The notes under the pieces: model-generated
The model's database searches: none
What the model was told of the DNA's origin: nothing
What the model saw: the letters and a program-made list of their open reading frames with translations, nothing else
Shown here: piece after piece, positions 8,292-19,874 of the stretch
Numbering within the stretch: the first letter of the stretch is position 1
How the letters are laid out: every line of letters begins with the position of its first letter
Program-made: the position numbers and the translations under genes
Assembly (NCBI GenBank): GCA_907163375.1
Contig: CAJQUW010006306.1
Span: 434,001 to 498,000, forward strand
Length of the DNA: 64,000 nucleotides
Direction of reading: 5' to 3'
From: Prostheceraeus crozeri
Lineage: Eukaryota > Platyhelminthes > Polycladida > Euryleptidae

Positions 8292-11200
8292 CTGTAAATC
8301 GCTGGATACGAAAATTACATGCAAACAAATACCAAATTCACGTACAATTTGAAGCTAGCATCTGATACGAGATTCTCGTATGTTTACAGAGATCTGGTAT
8401 GTTTTTCATACGACATCTCACTCACTTTCGTATGTGATTGGTATGTAGCGATACGAACCATTCTATCTGTGATTGGCTGCTTTACACTGAAATACGAGCT
8501 GTTAGTATGTTTTATATACGATGACCGATGCAAATTCATCCTCATTCGTATGCCTCTGGCATGAAGAGCTTTAAGTCACATAGCAAAAATATATATGATA
8601 CATACTACTGTCAAATAACTTTTTTCAGTTATGCTAGTCGTGAATATGTTTTAATTGATAGAATGATTGTGAATTTCTGCTCCACGATATTATCGTCGTT
8701 GCTGCTTATCTAGCAGCATCAACAGGATGTTTATTTAGCTCTACATTATAAACCAAGTTGATAAACATCAATTCAATCAAGCGATGTCTATCGAAAAATC
8801 ATGTTGACTTATGTATCTCAAACATAACTATTTTTGCGTTCATGAATTATAATGTGTTTTTATTTCGGATTGATACACTGGGTTACAAAAAAAAACTTTT
8901 TGAAAATTGTCAGAAGTTTTTCAACTGATTTAGGACCATTTTCCTCCACTAACTCTGAATATGGCATCCATTTAACTCAATCAGGTCAAGTTTTCATGCT
9001 AATTATATTTTGAGAAATTAGATTTTCTGTCTTAATATATCACATTTTGTGAAGTCATCTGTTATTTCTAAGAACCCTTCTTACCCCAAAATGGCTAAGC
9101 AGAAAAAAGATACATCATAAAAGAATGTATTGAATTGGCATCGCAAAATCTAATTTCACTTATTTGTATAAAAGTTATTGACAAAGGATAAGATAAATAC
9201 ATGTAGGCCTACTTGCACATGCAATCTGGGTAGAAAGTCGCAATTGTAAAAAAGTCAGGGCATCAATTTCTGTGTTTTGCAGTTCCTTGAATGCCCAGGT
9301 GCAGGGATGTCTCTCTTTAGATTCCAGCAGCAATCAGCCATCAAAACTGCATCCCAGCGTCCCTGATACCTTGTCTCCATCACCTTTATGTCTTGATGGA
9401 ATCTCTCCCCTTGTTCATCGCTCACAGATCCCAAATTCTCAGGAAACCGATCCATGTGTGAGAAAATGTAATGCATTTTGATACTCATGTTGCATCCAAG
9501 GATTCTGAAAGCAGTCAACATATTTGAGACTAGCTCTGCATAGTTTCTGGCCTTTTTATTGCCAAGAAAGTTCTTCACTTCCAGAACAAATGGTCTCCAT
9601 GCCTGCAGCTCCACATCGTTCATTGAATTTTCAAATTCAGTATCTCTGATTAGCTGTCGGATTAGAGGACATCAAAAATGCCAGCTTTCAATTTCTCTAT
9701 GGTCAATCCTGGAAAAGCATGGCACAAGTATGTAAAGCAGGCACCATCCTTGTCCAGAGCTTTGGTGAATTGCTTCCTCAAGCCGAGTTTGATGTGCAGC
9801 GGAGGGAAGAGCATCCTGTCTCTGTTTACCAGGGGGTCGTTGATAACGTTCGTTGCTCTACATGGCACCAATTCTTCGCGGATTGGCCAGTTTTTTCTAG
9901 TGTAGTGATGAGCAGTGTCTCTGCTATCCCACATGCACAGGAAGCATGGATACTTGGTATAGCCTGACTGCTGTCCCAAAAAATTCACTATTTTCAAGTC
10001 AACACAAATTAGCCACTGATGCTGATCATAACGTATTTTCTCCAGCACGCATTTCACTGCTTCATAGTTCTCATTCTATGTAGCCGAGTGAGCAAGAGGT
10101 ACAGAGGCAAACTGATTGCCATTGTGAAGAAGAACACATTTCAGTGATCGCTTGCTGCTGTCTATGAAAAGTCTCCAATCTTTGGGTTCGTACCGTGGCA
10201 TTCCAAGCTTGAACATTAGCTGAGCAATATCTGTGCAGTACACCAAGTCATTCTCTTTAAAGAAAAAATGAAGGAACTCTTCATGTCTATTGCGATAGAA
10301 AGTGACACGAGCACTGTTAGATATAAGATTCTTTTCCTTCAATCTGGATGCCAATAGCTCGGCAGAGGACTTTGATAAACTGAGATCGCGAACTAGATCA
10401 TTTAGCTCATTTTGAGAAAAAGGATGTGGAGCAGCATCGTCAAAATCCATTTGTTGCTCTTCTACATGTTCAGCAGCACTGGAGGAATCGTCGTCACTGA
10501 TGTCAGGAAGCTTTCCAAAAATAGGTTCCGGAATTTCATCACAATGAGCTACAGGACGACGTGCCGATTCAATATTATGTAGGATACTTCAGGCTGCTTC
10601 GGTTCTTTCTGTTGATCCCAGTCACATCAATAACACAGAAATAGTAGCCATTGACGTGGTTTCTCGGTTCCCTCGAAATCATAGGAATACCAAATTTCAA
10701 GCAACTCTTTCTGCCTTTAGTCCAAAGACGCAGATACTCGGTGCATGACTTGCATACCATGTGTAGAGCCCAAACTTTATCCTGGTCACCAAGTTTAATT
10801 CCAAAATATGATTGATAGGCACGTTTTATGAAGCTTGTTACTTGATTCCTGTTAGATAAAAGGGTATATTCACCACAAATATAGCAGAAAACGTCAGGCC
10901 TGTTTTTGCAAGATCTTCTGGTTGAAGTCATCCTTCAGCTACAAAATGCGAATGTGTTATTCAAAATTCACTGACAACATTCATCAAATATGATGACAAG
11001 GCTAAAAATAGCATATGACTCTTCGATTGAAATAGAAATTGTTCTGAAAGCCTGCCTTCATTCGTTGAATTGATTGACAAAGTGCAGCAAAGAACTGGCA
11101 CATAGACTGGTTGAAAATCCTCTAACAGAGTGAATGAACAAACGTCCATCAGAGTGCAAAAATATCATAGAAATGTCATAAGCGATGAATTCAACAAGGT

Positions 11201-11911
11201 ATTTGAGCAGTGGAAACATTGATGGTGATTTGCATATTTTCAGATGGGCAGCATTTTAGATGATCAGATGTGACTCAAAGATCTTCAGAAATTACATTTT
11301 TAGTCTAGAAAATAAAAAATAATGGCTACATGAACGTAAGAAAATACCGGTACATGAGAAGCTCTGGATCATCGTATAGGCCAAAACTTGAAGAACCCAA
11401 AATGTAGCTTAGTTTAAAAAGTTGACCTGATTGAGCAAATCTGAGGTGACTTTTGAAATCAACACACTTGATTTACCCGAAATCAGCTAAAACACTTAGA
11501 CTATTTTTTCTTTGTTGACCAGTGGATGCTTAATTTCAAAATTACATAGTGCAAAATTGTTGATGGTTAAATACTTATTGATTATTCATGAAATGCCTTA
11601 TACTCACGTGTAAAAAAAATTCAATTCAGTATTGAAAGTATGACTCTTGAATGTCCTTGTCTCACTACTTACAAAACAGTAGTAACATTAGTGTGATCTT
11701 TATTGACAAAAGGCCTTAAATCAACATACCTTGGACATGATTGATGCTTTCTTTTAACATTGTGCTGGTATGGCTTTAGTATTTGAAGCATGCGACATTT
11801 GAAATAACACACGAAAAGCATACAAATATATACCAAGAGAATACGGAAATATACCAAAAAAATATTTTGGTATGCATCCTTCGTATGTGATTGGTATCGA
11901 TCGATTTACAG
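8292..11911. mobile_element. unclassified terminal-inverted-repeat transposon, copy 1
   Basis: Both ends carry CTGTAAATCG followed by a GATAC-AA block (8292-8312, and reverse complement 11891-11911): 18 of 21 bp match. Inside each end lie clusters of short words ATACGA/TCGTAT and ATACCA/TGGTAT, at least eight on the left within 260 bp, as transposase-binding sites often look. The only gene inside is a decayed protein on the minus strand (9255-10931). I see no clear target duplication. The protein belongs to a widespread uncharacterised invertebrate family, so this pairing of termini and gene would define a DNA transposon group I cannot place. Confidence 0.6.
9255..10931 (-). pseudogene. uncharacterised invertebrate family protein, probable transposase, copy 1
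   Basis: Three consecutive blocks on the minus strand read as one protein of about 550 residues with roughly three breaks. N-terminal block (10931-10575): Cys-rich, CYICGEYTLL and VCKSCTEYLRLWTKG, suggesting a zinc-binding fold, then FGIPMISREPRNH and GINRKNRSSLKYP. A short acidic linker follows. Middle block (10450-9662): CVLLHNGNQFASVPLAH, YTKYPCFLCMWDSRD, LHIKLGLRKQFTKALDKDG. C-terminal block (9623-9255): HMDRFPENLG, SDEQGERFHQDIK, RYQGRWD. I recognise this set of motifs from many unnamed invertebrate proteins, often multi-copy, but know no tested function. The inverted repeats around it suggest a transposase. Which acidic residues would be catalytic is unknown; DEQGERFHQD is a candidate. 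Confidence 0.7.
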
Positions 11912-13405
11912 TGTGCAGTTCAAAATCGATTGGGTCAAAGGCAGAGCGAAGTATCTACGATATTTGTAGATGCTTCGCTTTGTCTTGGTCTTATCAACTA
12001 TAGGCCGCAGTTATCTCTTTTTGGTAGGTACTTGGTTCATGAATGACAACAGACTTTCAATTTTTCCACTCTGCTTCGGTGATATGACTTATATCAGGTC
12101 ACACGTACGTGAGTGCGGACTCAGTCCATCGTTAAGTTGAACAGGAACTGAGAAAGACCACGGATGTCTACGATTGGAACGACTTTAAGCAAGTATTAGA
12201 ACGATGCAGAGCCAATGTTATTGACTTAGAATTCCATCATTTCAAGGCCTGGTTGGATGGTTAAAAAAAGTTAGCTTGAAGAATCAGACTTTAAAGTTGT
12301 CGCACGTGATAGGAGTTCAATCTAGAAGCGGAGAAAAACAATGATTCTACATGAGGTTTGGAGAGGAATCATTCTCAGCAGTGAGCTTCTTGAAGAAGAA
12401 ATTCACGTGAAATCTCTGCTAATGAGAAACTCTCTGCTAAAAAATGATTTGAATAGACCTAAAGAAGCTTGCTGTGACTATGGCAATTTGTCAACAGAAC
12501 TCAGATGACTAATGAATTTAGATATTTTATCATTCAACAAGTTTATGTTTTTAGGCCTACATCTGTGTTTTAAATTATATTCATTTAACTTGTCAATCAT
12601 TGGAAATTTAGCAAGATAACGCAAACTTACCATTCCAAGATAATTGGAAGTTTATGAAATACTTAGTCGTACATGTAGACATCTTTACTTTTCAATTATG
12701 CAAATGTATATTCTTTGTCTTAAACATTTCATAAAATTGTGAGGTTCAAAACTGCAGAACTACATTTTTATTTATAATCTAGGTATTAGGAACAAAATGT
12801 GCAATATAAATTGAGCTAGCAATATAGACCAGCTTCAGGTAGTCCTACATGAATACGAAGTTTACGTTGCGTTCATGCGGTCTACATAATGAGTAGATTT
12901 TTGAATTACATGTAGGCCGACAACTATATGTTGGGTAGGGTTTGGATGCTGGCCTACATAATGAATAGACTTAAGTTATTTGTAGTTCTGTAGGCTGGCC
13001 TACATAATCAAATGTAGCTATACTGATATGTGGGCTTATAAGGAATCCGGTACTTAACATAGCACGTACTGTAGAAGCTTGAATTAGACCCTATGTATCA
13101 CATTTAGGCTACATGAGTGATACGCCTATATGAGTTCGGAAACATTCATCTAAAGCTGCTGATGCAATGGAAGTTAGTTAATTTCGGCTATAAAATGGTG
13201 CACAGAAAACCGAAAACTCTTTTACTTCGGTTTACCTTAATACAAATCAATACGTAAGTAAAATTCTAGCCCATGGCAAAACGAAGTAGCTGCAATCTGC
13301 CTTGGTTCTGCTTCTTATATAATTTTGCTCAATCCCAGGTATATCACATTAGAATTTAATGAACCATATATTTCACCATGAGAAGACTTATTTCCTAAAG
13401 ATGAT
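11912..13405. other. no gene recognised (unit 1)
   Basis: Contains several loose copies of GGCCTACATAATGA around 12890-13010, which may be a degenerate minisatellite. Part of it could be the untranslated 5' end of the piggyBac that follows, but no TTAA-flanked tip was found. Confidence 0.4.
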
Positions 13406-14434
13406 TTGCTAGCTGAGGATGTACATGTTCATATTTCTTCAAGTCACTACGATCCGGGATCCGTCCTATGTATTGATGAACAGTTTCTGGAGTTCCATGG
13501 TCGGGTACGCTTTCAACAGTACTCGCGAAGTAAGCCTGGTAAGTTAAGAATAAAAATATTTTGGCTCACTGACACTGAAAACATCTTTCCCTTGTGTTGT
13601 CTTGTATATGTAGGAAAACAAACTTTACCGAAAGCAGAGCGGATTGGTCCGGTCTGTGAAGCGGTTGTGATGCACTTATCGAAGTCACACTTGGGCTGTG
13701 GACGAAATATAACCGTGGATAAATGGCTCACATCAGTGAATCTTTGTGATCGACTGGCAGATGCTCAAGATAGTATTGTGGGAACCATCCGCAGCAGGAG
13801 GAGTGGTGTCCCTCCTGCTGCTAAGTCTACACAAGACATAATGAAAGGAGACTTTCAGCATTTTTGTGACTGGTCAAAAAGTATAGTGCTCATGTTTTGA
13901 TAAAGATAATGCGCCTGTTCTCCTTTTATCAACAAAACACACCTATGGCCGACATAACGAAGGAGAGAGACCAGAGATCGTGGCTTGTTATAATGCAACA
14001 AAATGAGGAGTGGATAATTTAGATAAATTGATCCGTGTCTCCCGAAACCGACGCAAGTGCCGGAGGTAACCCTACAGTGTGTTCATGGCACTTATGGATG
14101 TTGCTGTTGTTGCAGCCATGAAAACCATGCACCCGCTGAGTCAATATTCCTTCAAAATGAATCTTGGGTATGAGATGACAGTCCCTCTTGTCCGACAACG
14201 CTGCCTGAACAACACCGCCAAGCCTGAATAGCTGTATAAAATTGGCCATGGAGCTAGTCGGTGTTATGACCAATAATTCTAAACCCGCTGAAGATAACCA
14301 GCAGCAACGTCTACGCTGTCGGATTTGCTTGGATGCTGGTGTAAAAGAAAGGAAGACACGCTTCAAATGGAATGAGTGTAGGAAGGCCATCTGTCTGCAG
14401 CATGCGAAAACTGCTTATTACTGTCCTGCTGATA
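13406..14434 (+). pseudogene. piggyBac transposase, broken, copy 1
   Basis: The frame 13406-13900 contains the first Asp motif (CIDEQFLEFHGR) and the second (NITVDKWLTS) of the DDE_Tnp_1_7 fold. The third (GVDNLDKLIRVSR) follows near 14005 in another frame, and at 14280-14432 the C-terminal Cys-rich finger appears (CRICLDAGVKE, ICLQHAKTAYYC). The N-terminal third is missing or too decayed. The protein is cut just after YYCPAD by the DD41D mariner at 14435. The transposase would cut and paste at TTAA; this copy cannot act. Lesions are shared with the second copy, except a stop unique to unit 2. Confidence 0.8.
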
Positions 14435-15894
14435 CGAGCAATTGAAATTGTTTACCCATATTAAAACTTTTTAAATCAATATCTATGACAGGAACATCGC
14501 AACAATCAATATCATCAGCCGCATTCAGCATAGATATCTAATAATTGCTTACTTTGAGCGACACCATGCAAAGTTAATTGAGATTGACTTTTCATTGTAG
14601 ACGGTATTAAACTGGTTGAAATTTATTTACTATCAACACTTGACAGCAATGAACTATCCTGGCTTCACGAATGAAGATATCGCGACGGCCGTGGCCTATA
14701 CCATCTCTTCATATCCTGAAGATGCAAGGCGACGATTTCGTGTAGATTTTAAGAAAGAAGCTCCACCACGCACAACCTTAATTGGGTGGGCAAAGCGTTT
14801 TAAAACCTCGCTATCTCTCACCGAAAATGCAAGAGTCGGTGACCATTCAGATCGACAAACGAGACGAAATAGTCGAGGCCTATGTTGATGATCCAACACT
14901 TTCGCAACGAAAGGCAGCTCAGTTCTGCAGCGTTTCACAATAGTCGGTGAACAGAGTGTTGAAAGATGAAGGTTTGAGAGCTTGGAAGTTTACCCGCGTG
15001 TATGAGAGATCTCGGACGACGATAAAGTTCAAAGACTCCAGTTTTCCAACCTTATCCTTCAACATCAACAGCGCGACAGTAATTTCGTTGGAAATATCGT
15101 TTTCTCCGATGAAGCAACGTTTCACTTGAATGGATCTGTGAACCTTCACAACGCCTTCATCTACGCGGAAGAAAATCTTCACGCTGTTATCGTGAAACCA
15201 TTAAAGTCTGCTTCCATCACTTGCTGGGCAATGATATCACCACACCACGGCTTCACTTAGCATGTGCAAAAAGAAACAATGTATGGACAGCGCTACCAGT
15301 CTATCCTTGAAGACGAAGTTGCGCCGCTACTAAGTGATAGACGAAATCGACGTCAATTTTATCAGCAGGATGGTGCACCTGCACATTATGCCAATTCTGT
15401 TCGTTGTCTGCTGAACGTCAAGCTGAAGAACCGATGGATTGGTCGTGGTGGACCGATACACTGGCCACCAAGAAGCCCTGATTTAGCAGTAAACGATTTC
15501 TGGCTTTGGGGCTATATTCGTGACACACTATACAGAGATCCACGTCCTCGTACTCTTGAAGCTTTACAAGAAAGACTTACGAGCTTACTCGATAGCGTGG
15601 AGGTCGAGATGATGCGATCTTCGTACAGGTCATTCTTGCGCCGATGCGAGTTGTGCTCTGAGAATGGTGGTGGTCACTTTGAAGAGTTCTTGTGAGTTAA
15701 TTTTGCGTTACTGCATACCTGTCACTCATAATAAAGTTTTTTTGGATATGAAATGTTTTTCGAAATCAAATGAAAAAAATAACTTAAATAGCAAAATAAG
15801 ATAAATAAATAGTAGACTAGGAATAAAAAAATTAAAAAAGTACTTAAAATTGATTTAAAAAGTTGCAATATGGGTAAACATTTTCAATTGCTCG
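14435..15894 (+). mobile_element. DD41D mariner-like element inserted in piggyBac, copy 1
   Basis: Terminal inverted repeats of 46 bp (14435-14480 and 15849-15894, about three mismatches) start CGAGCAATTGAAA and are flanked by TA on both sides (14433-14434, 15895-15896), the duplication made by the IS630-Tc1-mariner superfamily. Total length is 1460 bp, normal for a mariner. Removing the element and one TA restores the piggyBac reading frame across the site, so the order of insertion is clear: mariner came second. Confidence 0.92.
14652..15695 (+). pseudogene. mariner-type transposase (DD41D, rosa-like), copy 1
   Basis: Blocks in order: N-terminal DNA-binding region (14616-14888, with NYPGFTNEDIATAVAY), a helix-turn-helix stretch around 14880-14990, the first catalytic Asp in FSDEATFHLNG (near 15100), then 15264-15695 with FYQQDGAPAHYA (second Asp, codon 15369) and SPDLAVNDFWLWGY (third Asp, codon 15495). 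There are 41 residues between the second and third Asp, which puts it in the DD41D group that includes rosa. The gene has about four lesions: frame changes near 14860 and 15030, and TAG stops near 14941 and 15258. All are shared with the other copy, so it was dead before the block duplicated. Confidence 0.85.
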
Positions 15895-15896
15895 TA

Positions 15897-16286
15897 GCAG
15901 CAGAAATGCAGATCACAAGAAAATAAATAATATACGATTTGAAAGGCCATGAAACGTAGTATATAAATCATGAACCATCACTACAACCAGAATTGTGATA
16001 CAGCTGTAGTCCTTACTTGAAAAGTGACGGGAAGATCGGAATCACCCTGTATATATATTGTAATGTTTTACTTCAGTAACGTAACATAGGATGTTATGTA
16101 AGCCATACATATCGTATTACATTCAAACATATGTGTATACACAAAATGAATCTGCCAGATTCTACTGAATGACTGAAATGATCATATTCACCTATTAAAT
16201 GGCGGTTAAATCCATTTTGGTTGCACTTTGTAATACGGGTCTAGCCAGAGCAGGATTCATCATTTCCCTAGTCTTAAATAGGGATA
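15897..16286. other. piggyBac remainder and an orphan mariner-like tip
   Basis: The first bases continue the interrupted piggyBac gene. Near 16040 the string AATCACCCTGTATATATA looks like the outer tip of a Tc1/mariner element (reads ACAGGGTGATT inwards from TA). No partner was found. Confidence 0.35.
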
Positions 16287-16586
16287 TCATTTTACCGCTA
16301 AAATCTGTAGCGCTGTTTGCTGACGGCCATACTTAGAAACCAATGAAGGATAAAAATCAGTAACCCAGTTGAAAATGTCATCCGGCAAGTTCAATTCGTT
16401 TAGATTGTGGAAGAGACCTGTACATCTTGCTGCATCCAAGGCCTTAGAGAAATCTAAAGCGATAACTTGTGCTGTGCCAGATTCGCATGTTGACATTTCA
16501 GTGTAGTGATCGTTCATCATTTGTGTACATGGTAAAATTTCCAACATTTGTTTTCTTTCTTTGAGATATTCCGAATTGTGGTCCAT
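16287..16586 (-). pseudogene. non-LTR retrotransposon reverse transcriptase fragment, copy 1
   Basis: A 99-codon frame contains VIALDFSKALDAARCTGLF, the RT motif A region with its catalytic Asp, followed by LNLPDDIFNWVTDFYPS, the pattern of CR1/Jockey-like LINEs. Fingers, motif C and the endonuclease are absent. It is a short, isolated scrap, typical of a heavily 5'-truncated or rearranged LINE. The clade cannot be set from this length. Confidence 0.72.
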
Positions 16587-18041
16587 GTGTCTTTTAGTTT
16601 GGTTGATTTTGATTAAGTGACATTATTTTGTAAAATGAGTCCATTGACTTTATTGCTGATAGTGTTCGCTTTGCTTAAATTCCCTTTTCTCATATTTTGT
16701 TCTTCTTTCTCAGAAAGATTTTGATATACGGTGCAACATACGAAGGATCTCTCGATGAGGCCTGCTATCTTACTGGGCCAAAATATAAATTGTGACATAG
16801 GAAACAAATTCTGCTAATTATAGCCACCAAAATTATAATTTTCTCCACAATATTGTTCTCTTGACTCACTTCTAATTTTCATGACTTTGTGATCTTTTGT
16901 AAAAAGTTTCGAACGAAGGCTCATATATCTTGCTTATGAAAGTAGATTATCTGTACAGTGTAACCTCGGTATCTCGTGTCGATGATGTGTAGATCTCTAT
17001 ATCTTTGTAGACTCTATATCCTTTCATTGCTTTCTCTTTCTTTGGTGCTGTTATCTGTAATTACTCAATTCGGACAAAAAAGTTGTGTACCTATTTGATC
17101 TTAAATGATTCACTTATTTTAAAAATGAAGATTGTAAACATCGTTTTCTTTGTTTTTTTAGACACATAAGTATGACAGTTTGAACATACATAAGTGGTGA
17201 CGGTTTTGCAGACATGATGCAGCATTTAGCAGCTCATTCTCTTGAAATATATTATTGTGATGTTTATTAATATCACATTTATAGTCAACAACGAACTAAT
17301 AAGGAAATTAAGTTGGGAGTCTGCATGCATGCTTAAGAACGTTTTCAACTTACAATTTGTAGCTCACATATTTCTAACACTAATAAGAAACTCATCAAAT
17401 GATAATCAACATAGATTGGGGCGCAAGCATGAATTTGCGGGTGGGCGCCAATGCCTCTTAATTAATGCGGCACTGGTTAGAATAGACCAAGGACCCAATG
17501 CATCAATAACATTACGAAGTAGTCAGGACTAAGCGTTCAACAGCTGAATAGGACTACGTGCGATTGCAAGTTGTGGCATGACATCTCCAACGGGTCGGTT
17601 GAAATACAGCAATGAATATGCCGCGTAATGTAATTAAGTAAAGTTAGAATAGACCTGAATAAACAAGCGCTTCTCATATTAAAACACATTAAACGCGGTG
17701 GCATACATAAAATATGTATAATAGGTATAATATATAATAGGTAAATAGGCCAGGTAATTTGCCTCCATTTATGCTTTATTTTAGCTGTGAAAACTCGTTT
17801 TTCGGATCACTTCTTTTTGACAAAGCATAACTTAGAACGATGTTCAAGATATGTGAAGTGACTTTTTCAGTTTCGTCCATTTGGCGGGAAATTCAAATTG
17901 ATTTTCAAAATGGCACGAAGAAATTCTTCGTTTTGGTAAGTATATATATATAAATAATAGAAAATTGAAAATGGAAATAAATACCAGTATGTAATCACAC
18001 CCAGATGTTGTAAAGAAAAGCTAAGCAAATAAATAAGACAG
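16587..18041. other. no gene recognised (unit 1)
   Basis: AT-rich sequence with a short (TA)n tract near 17939. The 96-codon frame at 17242-17532 shows no recognisable motif. Confidence 0.45.
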
Positions 18042-18838
18042 CCCGACAGGTTTCTGCCTGTTGCAGGCTTCTCAAGAGCATAGAATGATTTATTATGCAA
18101 TTCGTATATCATCAAACTGAATTAAAATCATAGCATTCAAAATCCATGTAAGTATGATATCGAAATACCAAAGGAAGATATTGATATCTCTATCACCTCT
18201 AAGCTGAAAAAGGAAAAATTATAACTAACTAAGTATCCCTATTTAAGGAGGCATCAATCCTTCTGATAAAAAACTTTTCTTTCTCTTCCCTATACAATTT
18301 TTTTGCAGGTAGGTGGTAATCTTAGAATCGGCATGACATAGAACAATGGGTTGGAGTTGTGTGCACAGTTGAATATATGATTACTAGCATAGAGGGAGCG
18401 ATAGTTCTCATCCCTTATTTGTTGACGGTGCACTCGAACTCTTGCGCGCAAAGAATCTCCTGTTTGGCCGATGTAAGTGGCTCTACATCCTGCACATTGC
18501 AGGGCATAAATTATGTTTCTGGAATTACAGTTCATATTGGATTTGATTTGAAATTGTTTTTGTTCTCCATTTTTCTCATAATTGAATATTTTTCCGAATT
18601 TAAGAATTAAGTGTATTAATTTTTGAATCTTAAGTGTTCAGGAAAGAAAGAAACTCATTGACATCACCAGACGATTCATACCAAATGATAAAGCAATCGT
18701 CTAAGTACAGCAGCCAAGAAGAAAGAAACAGTTCATAACATTGAGCAGGCAAAAGTTCTTGAATGAAAGTATACATTTTCTCTTTAATATATCCTAAGGC
18801 TAGCGAAGCATAGGTTAGGGCTATTTTAGTGCCCATGT
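18042..18838 (-). pseudogene. Penelope-like element remnant, RT piece plus GIY-YIG, copy 1
   Basis: From the right: MGTKIALTYASLALGYIKE and YLDDCFIIW (18836-18630) are PLE reverse transcriptase motifs B and C. After a gap the GIY-YIG nuclease follows (18535-18290): NIIYALQCAGCRATYIGQTGDSL with the Arg-rich helix RARVRVHRQQ. The RT thumb between them is deleted and the RT fingers and motif A are missing. At the 3' end (18042-18076, minus strand) a GCCTG/CAGGC stem and AGAAACCTGTC resemble a decayed hammerhead. In this copy the nuclease frame breaks near its end; in unit 2 it stays open. Confidence 0.8.
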
Positions 18839-18999
18839 AGCCGTACCTGAAAAATCAAATATCAAACGGAAATATCAAAGTGCATCCACAAAATGCAGTT
18901 ACGGATCTGCAATGGTGACGATGTGGAAAAATTCAAAGAGCAAAAGTTGCAAAAAAGGAAGTTTGCGTATTATCAGATTTATAGAAATAACAACATTGC

Positions 19000-19874
19000 A
19001 AAAATAGCATTTGAAATACATAGTACATCATCATTATCCTGTCTGCCGCATTTCTCCAAAACTGACGCTCATTTCCTTTGTTGTTGCTTCAATGGCATTC
19101 AACTAATATTCTAACTCTTCTGGCGTTAGTAACGAACAAAATGAATTTCTGTCGATGTTTGCGGAAATGCAACTTTCATCGTAATAGTTTGCACAAGATG
19201 ATCGCTTTTGTAGAAAATTGAAAATAAAATACCCAAGTTAATCAGGTCTATTATCATAGGATTGAATCAAATATTTGTATTTATTGCTAGCAATATTGTT
19301 CAGATGTCCTTTAAGAGGAGCAATAACTCACAAACAAACCAATTTATGCTTATCATCAGTAGTGTCGATGTACAATTTTAGTCAAACATGAGAAGACAAT
19401 GCGGCAACCTTTGATCAGAAGTTCATGATGTGATATTTTCCTAACAATAAAGACAAATTACCTTTCTATTTGGAAATTTTGTTCTAGATTTTGGACAGCG
19501 CTCAGTAATGCATCAGTTGGCTGATTGCAAGTTATTGCGATCACTAGATCCTAAAATGTGGTGTTTCAATGTCGAAGTATGGTCTCCCATGCTCTTTCAT
19601 CTTTCTTCCTTCACGGTTTTCGGGATAAATATTCTACGGTGCTTTCCGAAAAATACTACATTTTTAATTGCATCTCTAATAGTTCTAGCGATCATGTATC
19701 ATTCCTGAGAGTAATCAGCAAATTGTTCGAATTATGAGATTAGGCAATAACCGTCCTGTTTCCCCTTTGCCGACACTTGAAAGATCTTTTTGAAATGCCA
19801 CTTGAAGAGACTTGGTAAATTGCTTTTTCATTAAGCGATGAAAATCAATATGCCTATCGACCTAAATGTCTACT
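19000..19874. other. start of unit 2, no gene
   Basis: Same content as 7418-8291, with a handful of single-base differences. Confidence 0.6.

Larger units (their letters stand above)
7418..18999 (+). repeat. tandem segmental duplication, unit 1 (11.58 kb)
   Basis: The sequence from AAAAATAGCATTTG at 7418 to AACAACATTGC at 18999 is repeated head to tail at 19000-30578. By eye the two differ at some 35-40 places (single substitutions and homopolymer length changes). All elements inside, including their shared lesions, were already present and broken before the duplication. The breakpoints fall in unremarkable sequence; I see no repeat at both ends that would explain unequal crossover. Confidence 0.95.

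Noticed and set aside
9272-9967. Plus-strand frames opposite the uncharacterised transposon gene
   Set aside because: They are antisense shadows of the conserved minus-strand protein blocks, and have no motifs of their own.
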